From CAVUDO01 sp963740255 (lineage in GTDB: Bacteria > Actinomycetota > Actinomycetes > Mycobacteriales > Cryptosporangiaceae): a DNA stretch of 64,000 nucleotides. The translations under genes were made by a program, and so were the position numbers. How positions within the stretch are numbered: the first letter of the stretch is position 1; the number at the start of each line of letters is the position of its first letter. A model generated the notes under the pieces. That model was not told the DNA's origin. It saw only the letters and a list, made by a program, of their open reading frames with translations, and searched no databases. The stretch lies in contig CAVUDO010000005.1 of assembly GCA_963740255.1 (NCBI GenBank), positions 62,001 to 126,000 on the forward strand, written 5' to 3'. Positions 24,363-33,085 of this stretch are shown here, in pieces.

Positions 24363-25724
24363 TCAGGCGCGGACTGCGGTGGAGGCATGGCGGGCGGCGA
24401 CCAGGACGGGATCCCAGACCGGGGAGAACGGCGGGGCGTAGCCGAGGTCGAGGCCGGCGATCTCGTCCACTGTCATCTCGTTCCACAGCGCCACGGCGAG
24501 GGTGTCGATCCGCTTCGCGGAACCCTCGCGGCCGACGATCTGGGCACCCAGCAAACGGCCGGTGCCGCGTTCGGCGAGCACCTTCACGGTCATCCGGTCG
24601 GCACCGGGGTAGTAGCCGGCCCGGGCGTCCGACGAGATCGTCGCGGTGACGAACGAGAACCCGGCCGCCTCGGCGTCCCGCTCCCGCAGACCGGTGCGGG
24701 CGATCTCCAGCGAGCACACCTTGCTCATCGCGGTGCCCACCACGCCCGGGAACGTTGCGTAGCCGCCACCGATGTTGATACCCGCCACCCGGCCCTGCTT
24801 GTTGGCGTGCGTCCCGAGCGCGATCGCGACCGGCCGGCCAGTCACCCGGTGCTCCACCTCCACGCAGTCCCCGGCGGCCCAGACGCCGTCCACGTCCGGC
24901 ACCCGCATCCGTCGGTCCGTCACGATTCCGCCGCTGCGTCCGACCCGGAGCCCGGTCTCGGCGGCGAGCGAGGAGTTGGGCCGAACGCCCAGCCCCAGCA
25001 GCACGATGTCCGCCGGCAGCTCGCCGTCGTCGGTGAAGGCCGCCCGCACCCAACCGTCCTTGCCGGTGTCGATCGCGGTCACCGCCACGCCCGTCCGGAC
25101 GTCGATGCCGATCCCGCGCATCGCGTCCCGGACGAGCGCGCCCATGTCCGGGTCGAGGGTGTTCATCGGCTGCTCGCCCCGCTCCACCAGGACGACGCCG
25201 AGTCCACGTTGGACCATTGCCTCGGCCATCTCCACGCCGATGTACCCGCCGCCGACCACCACGGCCCGCCGGGCACCGCGGTCCAGGGACGCACGCACCG
25301 CCTCGCCGTCGGCCAGCGTCTGGATGCCGTGCACTCCGCGCGCGTCCGCGCCCGGCCAGGCCGGCACCACCGGGGTCGCCCCGGTCGCGATCATCAGCTG
25401 GTCGAACCCGTGCCGTTCCTCCGACCCGTCCGGACCGCGGACGGACACCGACCGGGCGTCCAGGTCGACGCCGACCACCTCGTGGCCGGTCCGCACGTCG
25501 ACGCCGCGCCGGCGATGCTCCTCCGGACTGCGGGCGATCAGCGCGCCCTCGGTCTCCACCAGGCCGCCGATCCAGTACGGGATGCCGCAGGCGGAGTACG
25601 ACGTGTGCGGGCTCCGCTCGAACGCGAGGATCTCCAACGCGTCGGCGTCGCGCAGCCGGCGAGCCTGACTCGCGGCGCTCGCCCCGGCCGCATCCATCCC
25701 GATCACGACAAGTCGCTCGCTCAT
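24363..25724 (-). CDS. FAD/NAD(P)-dependent oxidoreductase of the CoA-disulfide reductase/NADH oxidase type
   Basis: The 453-residue protein has an FAD Rossmann start (LVVIGMDAAGASAASQARRL), the conserved redox Cys46 in YSACGIPYW, and the NAD(P) site RRAVVVGGGYIGVEMAEAM. GVWAAGDCVEVEHRVTG is the second FAD motif, and the C-terminal interface domain includes GAQIVGREGSAKRIDTLAVA. The family reduces CoA disulfide or O2 through the single cysteine. TAGCGT at 25733-25738 lies 8 bases before ATG 25724, a likely leaderless promoter. Upstream on the same strand lies helR, 32 bases away. Confidence 0.9.
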   Translation of the reverse strand: MSERLVVIGMDAAGASAASQARRLRDADALEILAFERSPHTSYSACGIPYWIGGLVETEGALIARSPEEHRRRGVDVRTGHEVVGVDLDARSVSVRGPDGSEERHGFDQLMIATGATPVVPAWPGADARGVHGIQTLADGEAVRASLDRGARRAVVVGGGYIGVEMAEAMVQRGLGVVLVERGEQPMNTLDPDMGALVRDAMRGIGIDVRTGVAVTAIDTGKDGWVRAAFTDDGELPADIVLLGLGVRPNSSLAAETGLRVGRSGGIVTDRRMRVPDVDGVWAAGDCVEVEHRVTGRPVAIALGTHANKQGRVAGINIGGGYATFPGVVGTAMSKVCSLEIARTGLRERDAEAAGFSFVTATISSDARAGYYPGADRMTVKVLAERGTGRLLGAQIVGREGSAKRIDTLAVALWNEMTVDEIAGLDLGYAPPFSPVWDPVLVAARHASTAVRA

Positions 25725-25756
25725 GGCTGCAGACGCTAGCCGCCCGGGACGGTCGG

Positions 25757-27910
25757 TCACGCCAGTGCGGCGGGCTCCGACACCGGTTCGTAAGGATCCA
25801 GGCCCAGGGCGTCGAGCCAGGTCGGGTCCGTCGAGATCGTGGTCAGCCGGTGCGTCGCCCGACTCAGCGCCACGTACAACACCCGCACGCCGGCCGACGA
25901 CTCCGCCGCGATCGCCGCCGGGTCGACGACCACCACCGCGTCGTACTCCAGCCCCTTCGCCTCGATCGCGTCGACCACCTGCACCCGGTCGGCGTCGGCC
26001 CGCCCGGCGGGCACCCACCCCGAGGCGCGCAGCGCCGCCGGCGTGACCACACCCACCGTGCCGTCGACCGCGTCCAGCAGCGCGGCCACCTCGCCTCGGA
26101 CGGCGTCGGCCAGCGTGCCGACCGGCACGACCCGGTGGGTCGGCGGATGGCCGGTCGGCCGCACCGCCCGCGGGAGGTCCGCGTCGGGCAGCTCACGCCG
26201 CAGCACCAGGGCAGCGAGGTCGAAGATCTCCGCGGAGTTGCGGTAGTTCGTGGTGAGCATGAACTGCTGTCGCTGACGGGAGCCGAGTGCGGCGTCCCGC
26301 GCCTGCCGCGCCTCGTCCGGGTTCTCCCAGGCGCTCTGCGCGGGGTCGCCGACGATCGTCCAGCTGGCATGCCGTCCGCGGCGGCCGAGCATCCGCCACT
26401 GCATCGGCGAGAGATCCTGCGCCTCGTCCACGACGATCAGCGCGTACTCGTCGTCCGGTTCGGTCCGCGCGGGACGGGCCGGCCGGTCGGAGGAGAGCCG
26501 GAGCTCCTGCATCTCGCCGGCTTCCGGGACGCGCCGCCGCGCCGCCGGCTGCGGCGCCCGCCCGAGCAGCACCCTCAGCTCGTCGAGCAGCGCGACATCC
26601 GCGACCGTAGGGTCGCCCACCGCGAACGACGCCGCCAGCAGCTCGACCTCCGCCCGGGTCAGTACCCCGCCGGCGTACCGGCCCAGGCGTTCCGGGTCAC
26701 CCAACCAGCCGAACACGTCGGCCGGGGTGAGCACTGGCCACCACGCCCGGACGAACGCCACGAACTCGTTGCGGCCGCGGATCTCCTCGTCGAACCGCTC
26801 CCGGTCCCAGTGCGCGGGCGGCTCCGACCAGTCCATCGCCGTGTCCCACAGCGCCGCGACCAGGGCATCGACCACCCGGGCGCGCGAGGCGTTCGGCGGC
26901 GCCCCGCGCTGGTGCACCGCGCGCCGGACCTCGGCCAGCCGGCGTCCCTCCAGCCGCAGCACCTCACCGCCGTAGACGATCCGCAGGCTGGTCGGCGCCC
27001 CCGGCACCGCGTCCTTCACGGCCCGGGCCAGCACCCGCCGCATCCGCGACGATCCCTTGACGGCCGCCACCGCGGGACTGTCCCGGCGCACCGCCCGGAC
27101 GTCCTCCACCAGCTCGCCCACCGCCCGCAGCACCACGCTGTCCTCGCCGAGCGACGGCAGCACCCGCTCGATGTACGTCATGAACGCCCGCGACGGGCCC
27201 ACCAGCAGCACGCCGCCGCCGGTGAAGCGCCGCCGGTTCTGGTAGAGCAGGTAGGCGGCCCGGTGCAGGGCGACGGCCGTCTTGCCGGTGCCTGGTCCGC
27301 CCTCGATCAACGTCACCCCGGACGCCGGTGCGCGGACGGCCTCGTCCTGCTCGCGCTGGATGGTCGCGACGATGTCGCGCATGGTGTGGCCGCGGGCCCG
27401 GGCCAGCGTCGCCATCAGGGCACCTTCGCCCACCACCGGCATCGCCTCGGGTGCCGCGGCCGGGTCGAGCAGGTCGTCGGACACGCCGACCACCCGGGTG
27501 CCGGCGGAGTGGATCACCCGGCGGCGGACGACGTCCATCGGGTCCTCGGTGGTGGCCCGGTAGAACGCGGCCGCGGCCGGCGCGCGCCAGTCGACGACCA
27601 TCGGCTCGTAGTCGGCGTCGCGGACGCCGAGCCGGCCGATGTGCCGGGCCTCGCCGTCGGTCAGGTCGAGCCGCCCGAACACCAGCCCCTCGTACTCCGC
27701 GTCCAGCGTGCGCAGGCGTCGGGCCGACTCGTAGACCATCACGTCGCGTTCGTACAGCGCGCCCTGGTTGCCGATCCGGGCCCGGCGGTGCCCGTCGGTC
27801 GCGATCGCGGCGGCATCGTCACGGACCTGTTCGAGCCGGACGTACACGCTGTCCACGTGCCGCTGCTCGGCCGCGATCTCGCGCTCGCTCAACGACGACC
27901 CGTCGGTCAC
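25757..27910 (-). CDS. helR: HelD/HelR-type RNA-polymerase-recycling ATPase
   Basis: This 717-residue UvrD-like protein has Walker A (IEGGPGTGKTAVALHRAAYL), Walker B (ALIVVDEAQDLSPMQWRML), VGDPAQSAW, MLTTNYRNSAEIFDLA, EAKGLEYDAVVVVDP and LYVALSRATHRL. The N-terminal part (REIAAEQRHVDSVYVRLEQV) is a helical arm that inserts into RNA polymerase. HelD proteins release stalled RNA polymerase; the actinobacterial HelR subgroup can displace rifamycin. The class is assigned from the N-terminal arm plus helicase motifs. GTG 27910 is the start. An RAE-like half-site lies about 80 bases upstream. Confidence 0.88.
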   Translation of the reverse strand: MTDGSSLSEREIAAEQRHVDSVYVRLEQVRDDAAAIATDGHRRARIGNQGALYERDVMVYESARRLRTLDAEYEGLVFGRLDLTDGEARHIGRLGVRDADYEPMVVDWRAPAAAAFYRATTEDPMDVVRRRVIHSAGTRVVGVSDDLLDPAAAPEAMPVVGEGALMATLARARGHTMRDIVATIQREQDEAVRAPASGVTLIEGGPGTGKTAVALHRAAYLLYQNRRRFTGGGVLLVGPSRAFMTYIERVLPSLGEDSVVLRAVGELVEDVRAVRRDSPAVAAVKGSSRMRRVLARAVKDAVPGAPTSLRIVYGGEVLRLEGRRLAEVRRAVHQRGAPPNASRARVVDALVAALWDTAMDWSEPPAHWDRERFDEEIRGRNEFVAFVRAWWPVLTPADVFGWLGDPERLGRYAGGVLTRAEVELLAASFAVGDPTVADVALLDELRVLLGRAPQPAARRRVPEAGEMQELRLSSDRPARPARTEPDDEYALIVVDEAQDLSPMQWRMLGRRGRHASWTIVGDPAQSAWENPDEARQARDAALGSRQRQQFMLTTNYRNSAEIFDLAALVLRRELPDADLPRAVRPTGHPPTHRVVPVGTLADAVRGEVAALLDAVDGTVGVVTPAALRASGWVPAGRADADRVQVVDAIEAKGLEYDAVVVVDPAAIAAESSAGVRVLYVALSRATHRLTTISTDPTWLDALGLDPYEPVSEPAALA

Positions 27911-27988
27911 TGTCCACCTTCGTCCGTCCGCCGGCCCGTGAGACCACGCGCCGCGCCACAGCGGCGCCGCCGCGGCCTTCTAGCGTAG

Positions 27989-28007
27989 GCAGCGGGTGCG
28001 AAGCCCC
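27989..28007 (-). promoter_or_regulatory. rifamycin-associated-element-like half-site upstream of helR
   Basis: On the minus strand GGGGCTT (28007-28001) is a perfect half of the RAE inverted repeat as I remember it (GGGGCTTGCGGCAAGCCCC), known upstream of helR and rifamycin-inactivation genes. The other half is degenerate; 11 of 19 positions agree. The site lies 79-97 bases before the helR GTG, a plausible position. Confidence 0.35.
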
Positions 28008-28116
28008 TGTAGGCAGCCAGGCCAGTATCCGCGCACGGCGGCACCCGGGCCCGGGTGCCGCGACCAGCCCGGTGCAGGACACGGCCTCTTGTCCGGCCCC
28101 GGTAGCCTGTCTTCCC

Positions 28117-28824
28117 GTGGAGCCCACCGAGAAGATCCGTGCCGTCGGCGACTCGCTGGCGGTGAACCCGCTCGATCCCAAGGACCTGCTGAGCACGTTC
28201 GGTCTGATCGGTGTGTGGGTCGTCCTGTTCGCCGAGACCGGCCTTCTGATCGGCTTCTTCTTCCCCGGCGACTCGCTGCTGTTCCTGGCCGGTGTCGCCG
28301 CCTCCGGTGTGGGCGCCGAGCTGATCGGTCAGCCGCTCAACCTCGCCGGGCTCCTGATCGGCGCACCGGTCTGTGCGATCGTCGGCGCCCAACTCGGCCA
28401 CTACCTCGGCGCCCGGGTCGGTCGCGCCTTCTTCGAGCGTCCCGAGTCGCGTCTGTTCAAGCGGGAGTACGTAGAGAAGGCGGAGCACTACTTCGAGAAG
28501 TTCGGGCCCGCGAAGGCCGTCGTGCTGGCCCGGTTCATCCCGATCGTCCGGACGTTCCTCAACCCGGTCGCGGGCGTGCTGGAGATGCCGGCACGCACCT
28601 TCTTCCTCTGGAACGTGATCGGCGGCATCGTCTGGACCGACGGGCTCATCCTGGCCGGGTACTACCTCGGGGACGCGATCCCGGCCGAGACGATCGACCG
28701 GTACCTGCTGCCGGTGGTCGCGCTGATCATCCTGCTCTCCGTGCTGCCGATCCTCATCGAGATCGTCCGCGAACGCCGGAACCGCCGGCGCGCCGCGCAG
28801 GACGTCGGTTCCGGCCCGGTCTGA
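28117..28824 (+). CDS. DedA family membrane protein
   Basis: The 235-residue protein has the DedA core: FAETGLLIGFFFPGDSLLFL, then GAQLGHYLGARVGRAFFE, then AVVLARFIPIVRTFLNPVAG with the conserved RFIPxxR, then FFLWNVIGGIVWTDGLILA. A last helix and basic tail (RRNRRRAAQ) end it. DedA proteins are probably lipid scramblases or transporters affecting undecaprenyl-phosphate flipping and membrane stress. GTG 28117 is 8 bases after TAGCCT (28103-28108), which suggests a leaderless transcript. A dedA near fba is also seen in mycobacteria. Confidence 0.92.
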   Translation: MEPTEKIRAVGDSLAVNPLDPKDLLSTFGLIGVWVVLFAETGLLIGFFFPGDSLLFLAGVAASGVGAELIGQPLNLAGLLIGAPVCAIVGAQLGHYLGARVGRAFFERPESRLFKREYVEKAEHYFEKFGPAKAVVLARFIPIVRTFLNPVAGVLEMPARTFFLWNVIGGIVWTDGLILAGYYLGDAIPAETIDRYLLPVVALIILLSVLPILIEIVRERRNRRRAAQDVGSGPV

Positions 28825-28919
28825 CGACACCGCGGACCCACCTGGCGGTGCACCGGCCGACCACCCTGATAGCGTCGCGGCGAGCCGTACGCTGGGTCGA
28901 AGAGAGAACACCTCGGACG

Positions 28920-30317
28920 ATGAACGATCCGACAGGCACCCTCGGCCGCTTCGCCGGTCTCCGAGTGATCCACCGCGCGCCGATGGTCGAGCTGCTGACC
29001 GGCTTCGACAAAACCGGCCGGCCGGTGACGGTCGTGGCGCTGACCGAGGAAGCCGGCAACGATCCGAGCTGGTGTGCCGCGCTGGCCGACGCGGTCGCCC
29101 AGGACTCCACCGCGATCGGGCCGATGGAGTCCTCGATCCACGAGGCCGACCTCTACGCCACCCGCCCGTGGGCGGCCAGCTACCCCGAGCCGGGCCGCCG
29201 GGGGGCGGAGCGGCTGCTCCACCGGTTGCCGGGCGCCTTGGCGGACGGCGCCGACCCGACCGAGTTGCTGCCCCGCACGACCGTGATGGACGTCCTGCGG
29301 GCCCAACAGTCCGCCGGACAACGCACGTCCGGCCCGATACCTCTGCCGGGCCACTCGGCAGCGCCCGCTCACCCCGGTGCCCCGCCGCCGCCCGCCAACA
29401 GCCCGCCGCCGCACCCTCCCGCGGGTCTGCGACTGTCGCACCCACCGGCCGGAGCGCCGCGGCACCTCGGCCAACCGTCGCCGACCGCCCAGGCGCTGTC
29501 GTTCGGACCTCCCACCCACACGCTCCGGCCCGGCGCCTTCCCGCCGCCGCAACCAGTGTCTCGGCCGGTGTCCCGGCTGGTGTCTCGGCCAGCGACCAAC
29601 CCGAGGACCCCGCTCGTCATCGGGCTGATCACCGCCGTTACCGCGCTCCTCTTCGTCGTCGGCGGCGGAGTGGGGTACACCCTGCTCAGCAACCCGGACG
29701 AGACGGTTTCGGCCACGGCTGCCCCGCCTCCGACGCGCACCGCAGCGGCCACCCCGACACCCGGCTCAGCTCCGTCGGCCTCGCCGAGCCGTTCACCGCT
29801 CCCGGCCACCAAACCGGTGCTGAGGTCGGGGAAGTCGGTCAGCGTCGTGGGTCCGACCTTCCAGCCGGGCGATGCCACCTACACGTTCGCCTTCAACGGC
29901 TGGCCGTTCGCCTTCCGCGGCCCGTCCTCGTGGGGCTGCATCAGCGCGACTGTGCCGGGCGCTCCGGACGCCTACGCCTGGACGTGCCTGGACGAGAAGA
30001 ACCCGAACGCCGGCCAGCGCGCCAACATCATGCTCCGACCGTGTCCGACGACGTGTGGCGACGCGGAGCAGAAGGCGATGAACAAGCTCTGGTTCGACAA
30101 CGAGCCGCAGCGGGCCCGGTGGAAGGACCCCACCACCAGCTACATCGAGGATCCGGAGAACGCCCGGGGCAACTACTCCGTCGACATGAGCCACTTCTTC
30201 GGCGCCACGCCGGGCGGGCCGTTGCGGTGGCAGGTCGGCGTGTTCGTCGAGTCGCCACCCGCCACGAAAGGCGCCGTCCAGAAGGTTCTCAACGACGTCC
30301 GCTCCCAGACGCCCTGA
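28920..30317 (+). CDS. membrane protein with kinase-N-lobe-like head and extracellular domain
   Basis: The 465-residue protein has a cytoplasmic head (VELLTGFDKTGRPVTVVALT then EEAGNDPSWCAALADAVAQ) reminiscent of the first strands of a protein-kinase N-lobe, but no catalytic loop. A Pro-rich linker (about 140-230) leads to one membrane helix (about 234-257). A Ser/Thr/Pro spacer and a C-terminal domain of about 150 residues follow, with Cys pairs in SWGCISATV, WTCLDEKN and PCPTTCGD. The topology is cytoplasmic N-terminus, outside C-terminus. It could be a signalling pseudo-kinase; the class is not certain. Confidence 0.72.
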   Translation: MNDPTGTLGRFAGLRVIHRAPMVELLTGFDKTGRPVTVVALTEEAGNDPSWCAALADAVAQDSTAIGPMESSIHEADLYATRPWAASYPEPGRRGAERLLHRLPGALADGADPTELLPRTTVMDVLRAQQSAGQRTSGPIPLPGHSAAPAHPGAPPPPANSPPPHPPAGLRLSHPPAGAPRHLGQPSPTAQALSFGPPTHTLRPGAFPPPQPVSRPVSRLVSRPATNPRTPLVIGLITAVTALLFVVGGGVGYTLLSNPDETVSATAAPPPTRTAAATPTPGSAPSASPSRSPLPATKPVLRSGKSVSVVGPTFQPGDATYTFAFNGWPFAFRGPSSWGCISATVPGAPDAYAWTCLDEKNPNAGQRANIMLRPCPTTCGDAEQKAMNKLWFDNEPQRARWKDPTTSYIEDPENARGNYSVDMSHFFGATPGGPLRWQVGVFVESPPATKGAVQKVLNDVRSQTP

Positions 30318-30420
30318 CCGGCCATCCGCCCGGGGCCGTACGCGGCGGTGGAGGGGCCGGCGTCGACGGGACGACGGCACCACTGCCGGGGGACGGCTGC
30401 CGGCGACGGACGTCCGCGGC

Positions 30421-31332
30421 TCAGGGACAGCCGACGCCCGGCGCCGTGTACAGGGGGTTCGCGGTGACCCAGGCCGGACGACCGTCGCGCAGCACCGTCC
30501 GGTAGCGCCGGTGCGTGTTGGTCTGCGGGTCCGACCAGAAGCGGGTTTCCTTGGGCCACGAGGCGGCGAGCTTCGAGCCCTTCGCCGAGGTGAAGACCCG
30601 GACGTCCTTCGCGATGACCCGGATGCAGAGACCGTTGGCGATTCCCGTGCCGGGGTCGTTCGCCGCGGGTGCGCGTCTGGTTGGCGCTGCCGACGGCGGG
30701 CGGCTCGTTGGCGCTGCGGACGGCGGCGCTGCGGACGGCGCGCTGGCCACCGGCCCCGCGGCCTGCCGGTCGGTGGCCCCCCGGCGAGCAGCCGCCCACG
30801 CGGCCAACATGGCGACGAGGACCAGCCCGACAACCACCGCCGAGAGAACCGGCCAGCGCCAACGGCGTCCGCCGGCCGCCGCCGGCGAGGGCGGGTGACC
30901 GGGCGGGGAGCTTCCGGGTGCTGTGGCCGGCATGCCGGGCCCCGGCTCGGTCGCGACGCCGGCGAGGGCCACCGTCGGCTCGTCCGCGGAACCGGCGGCC
31001 GCTGCCCGCGGGTCGGCGGCCAGCGCGTGACACGTCTCGGCCCAGCGCGAACGCCACACCTCCGGGTCGGCGTCCAATGCCTGGACCAGGGCCTGGGTCA
31101 CCGGCCAGGTCGGCAGCCGGCTACCGTTCAGGGCTTCGGAAAGCACCGTGCGGCCGTAGCCGGTGCGCCGGCGGAGCTCGCGGTAGTCGGGCTTGCCCGC
31201 CTCGCGATAGAGGATCTGCAGACCGGCGGCGAACTCCCGGAGGGAGGATCTGCCCGCCGACGGGGCGTCATTCGGCACCGCTGGCGTCCTCCCGGTTCCC
31301 GCGGCCGTTACAGGCGGATGTTCGCGAAGCAT
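30421..31332 (-). CDS. helix-turn-helix, single-TM protein with extracellular SH3-like end
   Basis: The 303-residue protein starts with an XRE-like helix-turn-helix (LREFAAGLQILYREAGKPDY then RELRRRTGYGRTVLSEALNG), followed by a Pro/Ala/Gly linker and one membrane helix (about 160-183). A short disordered region with repeated SAAPPSAAPTSRPPSAAPT-type sequence follows, and then the domain GLCIRVIAKDVRVFTSAKGS with two Cys. The outside part resembles an SH3-like wall-binding module. The arrangement suggests a DNA-binding membrane sensor. It is divergent from the secreted gene at 31439, which also ends like an SH3 domain. Confidence 0.78.
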   Translation of the reverse strand: MLREHPPVTAAGTGRTPAVPNDAPSAGRSSLREFAAGLQILYREAGKPDYRELRRRTGYGRTVLSEALNGSRLPTWPVTQALVQALDADPEVWRSRWAETCHALAADPRAAAAGSADEPTVALAGVATEPGPGMPATAPGSSPPGHPPSPAAAGGRRWRWPVLSAVVVGLVLVAMLAAWAAARRGATDRQAAGPVASAPSAAPPSAAPTSRPPSAAPTRRAPAANDPGTGIANGLCIRVIAKDVRVFTSAKGSKLAASWPKETRFWSDPQTNTHRRYRTVLRDGRPAWVTANPLYTAPGVGCP

Positions 31333-31438
31333 CCGCGTCGTGTTCGCACCCCTGGGTCCCGGGGTGGTCCCTCGGCAGAATCCTGCTCGGCACCGGTCAA
31401 GTTACCCGGTTCCGTACACATCCGAGGGGAGATGTCGC

Positions 31439-32104
31439 ATGTACCAGAACGTGCGGTACAGACGGAGTTGGATCCGGCGCCTGGCGTTACCGGCAGCGGC
31501 TTTCATCGCACTGGGAGCAGTGGCCACGGTGACGCCGTCGGCGACCGCCGAGGCGGCCGCGAAGCGGCCCAAGCTGCTGATCCGCTACCAGACGAAGGCA
31601 GCCTGCCTGGTCGTGCCGAACTACCCGAAGGAAGGCGTCGTCGGCAACCACGGCGGCTACTGGATCATCCCCGCCGGCCGGACGATCATCTGGCGCTACA
31701 ACGTCAACGCCACCTGGGCCGTGGTCTCCGACCCGGCACGGGCCAAGAACACCTTCGCCTGGTGGGGCTTCGCCCCGCGTGCCTGCATCGGGAAGTCCAT
31801 CGCCCAGTCGGAGTACCCGGCAGGCATCTCGGTGCCCTCGCGCATCCTGGAGGGACGCAGCCAGTTGCCCTCGGGTTGGCGGAAGGTCGACTTCAGGCAG
31901 TCGGGTGCGGGCATCATCGCCCACCACGTCCAGGTCAAGCACAACGGCACCATGCGCGACCCGGCCAACTTCGTGGTCGGCAACGTCTACAAGGGCTGGC
32001 ACGTCCACCTCACCGGCGTCACCCGCGGCAACGGCTGGTGGATCCTCGTCTACGTCCCGAACGCCAAGCGCTGGGGCTACATCGAGTCGCGGAAGCTGCG
32101 CTAG
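31439..32104 (+). CDS. secreted protein with SH3-like ending
   Basis: The 221-residue product starts MYQNVRYRRSWIRRLALPAA with a Sec signal peptide (cleavage near TAEAAAKR, about residue 40). The mature part has two Cys (KAACLVV and PRACIGK), many aromatic residues and ends KRWGYIESRKL. That ending is typical of SH3-like domains in cell-wall proteins. AGGGGAGATG gives a good ribosome site for ATG 31439. The divergent neighbour is a helix-turn-helix membrane sensor 106 bases away, so the two may share regulation. Family not recognised. Confidence 0.75.
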   Translation: MYQNVRYRRSWIRRLALPAAAFIALGAVATVTPSATAEAAAKRPKLLIRYQTKAACLVVPNYPKEGVVGNHGGYWIIPAGRTIIWRYNVNATWAVVSDPARAKNTFAWWGFAPRACIGKSIAQSEYPAGISVPSRILEGRSQLPSGWRKVDFRQSGAGIIAHHVQVKHNGTMRDPANFVVGNVYKGWHVHLTGVTRGNGWWILVYVPNAKRWGYIESRKLR

Positions 32105-32162
32105 CCACTCTCGACGCCTGCCTGGTGCACCCCGTCCAGACGGTCTCCGCCGGGACGGAGGA

Positions 32163-32210
32163 GATCCGGCCCGGGTCCGGCCTTGTGCGAGGCCGGACCC
32201 GGGCTGGATC
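32163..32210. terminator. strong bidirectional hairpin between convergent genes
   Basis: A 21-bp stem (32163-32183 with 32190-32210) with one mismatch and a 6-base loop separates the secreted-protein gene and pyrE. In plus-strand RNA the mismatch is a G-U pair, so the stem is continuous. No other role is apparent. Confidence 0.88.
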
Positions 32211-32261
32211 TGGCGGTCCGGTCAGCTCGGGCCCGAGCGCGATCGGTCGGGCGGAGGTCGC

Positions 32262-32837
32262 TCAGTCGAGGCCGAGGTCGGCGCGGGTGAACGCGGCGCG
32301 GTAGTCCAGACCGGCGGCCTCCACCGCCGGGCCCGCACCGCGGTCGACGAGGACCGCCACCCCGGCCACCCTGGCGCCCGCCGCGCGCAGCGCGTCCACC
32401 GCGGTGAGGACGCTGCTGCCGGTCGTGGAGGTGTCCTCGACGGCGAGCACGCCGCGGCCGGCCACCTCCGGGCCTTCGATCCGGCGCTGCAGGCCGTGCG
32501 CCTTCTCCGACTTCCGCACCACGAAGGCATCCAGTGCGCGTCCCCCGGCGGCCGCTGCGTGCAGCATCGCGGCCGCCACCGGGTCGGCGCCCAGCGTGAG
32601 GCCACCGACCGCCTCGTACGTCCAGTCGGCGGTCAGCTCCAGCATCGCCCGCCCGATCAGCGGTGCCGCGGCGTGGTGCAGGGCCACCCGCCGCAGGTCG
32701 AGGTAGTAGTCGGCCTCGCGACCGCTGGAGAGCACCACCCGTCCGTGCACCACGGCGAGGTCGAGGATCAACGTCCGGAGGGCGTCCCGTTCGGTCGGAT
32801 CCGCGGCGGACGCCGCGTCGTCGGTTCCCTCGGTCAC
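32262..32837 (-). CDS. pyrE: orotate phosphoribosyltransferase
   Basis: PyrE makes OMP from orotate and PRPP. The 191-residue protein has GRVVLSSGREADYYLDLRRV near the start, TLGADPVAAAMLHAAA and VVRKSEKAHGLQ. The PRPP-binding loop VLAVEDTSTTGSSVLTAVDA is intact. The length is usual for the actinobacterial form. GTG 32837 is the start. Synteny with clpB and fba as in mycobacteria fits. Confidence 0.95.
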   Translation of the reverse strand: MTEGTDDAASAADPTERDALRTLILDLAVVHGRVVLSSGREADYYLDLRRVALHHAAAPLIGRAMLELTADWTYEAVGGLTLGADPVAAAMLHAAAAGGRALDAFVVRKSEKAHGLQRRIEGPEVAGRGVLAVEDTSTTGSSVLTAVDALRAAGARVAGVAVLVDRGAGPAVEAAGLDYRAAFTRADLGLD

Positions 32838-32987
32838 GTGCCCGCCACGCCGGGGCTCGACAGTTCTGCCACGGCCGCCGCGTCGTCAGCTCTCTCGCTT
32901 CGCTCGCTCACGTCGGCAGCCTAGAGGAGGCCGGTCCGTCGCCTGGGCGCCCGCTGGACGCAGAGCCGAACGGGGCCGGAACACCAA

Positions 32988-33019
32988 TCGGGCCGTTCCC
33001 GCACCAAGGAACGGCCCGA
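32988..33019. terminator. hairpin terminator downstream of the epimerase gene
   Basis: A perfect 12-bp stem (TCGGGCCGTTCC at 32988-32999 with 33008-33019) and an 8-base loop follow the stop of the gene ending at 33086 on the minus strand. It would end that transcript ahead of pyrE. Confidence 0.75.
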
Positions 33020-33085
33020 CTGGCACAGCGTCATGAACGACGAACTCTCGCACTTGGGAGTAAACGCACCCGTAGCGCCGACGGG

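Noticed and set aside
32888..32912. GTGAGCGAGCGAAGCGAG-type motif before pyrE
   Set aside because: Simple sequence commonly seen in intergenic DNA of high-GC actinobacteria; I see no specific function.
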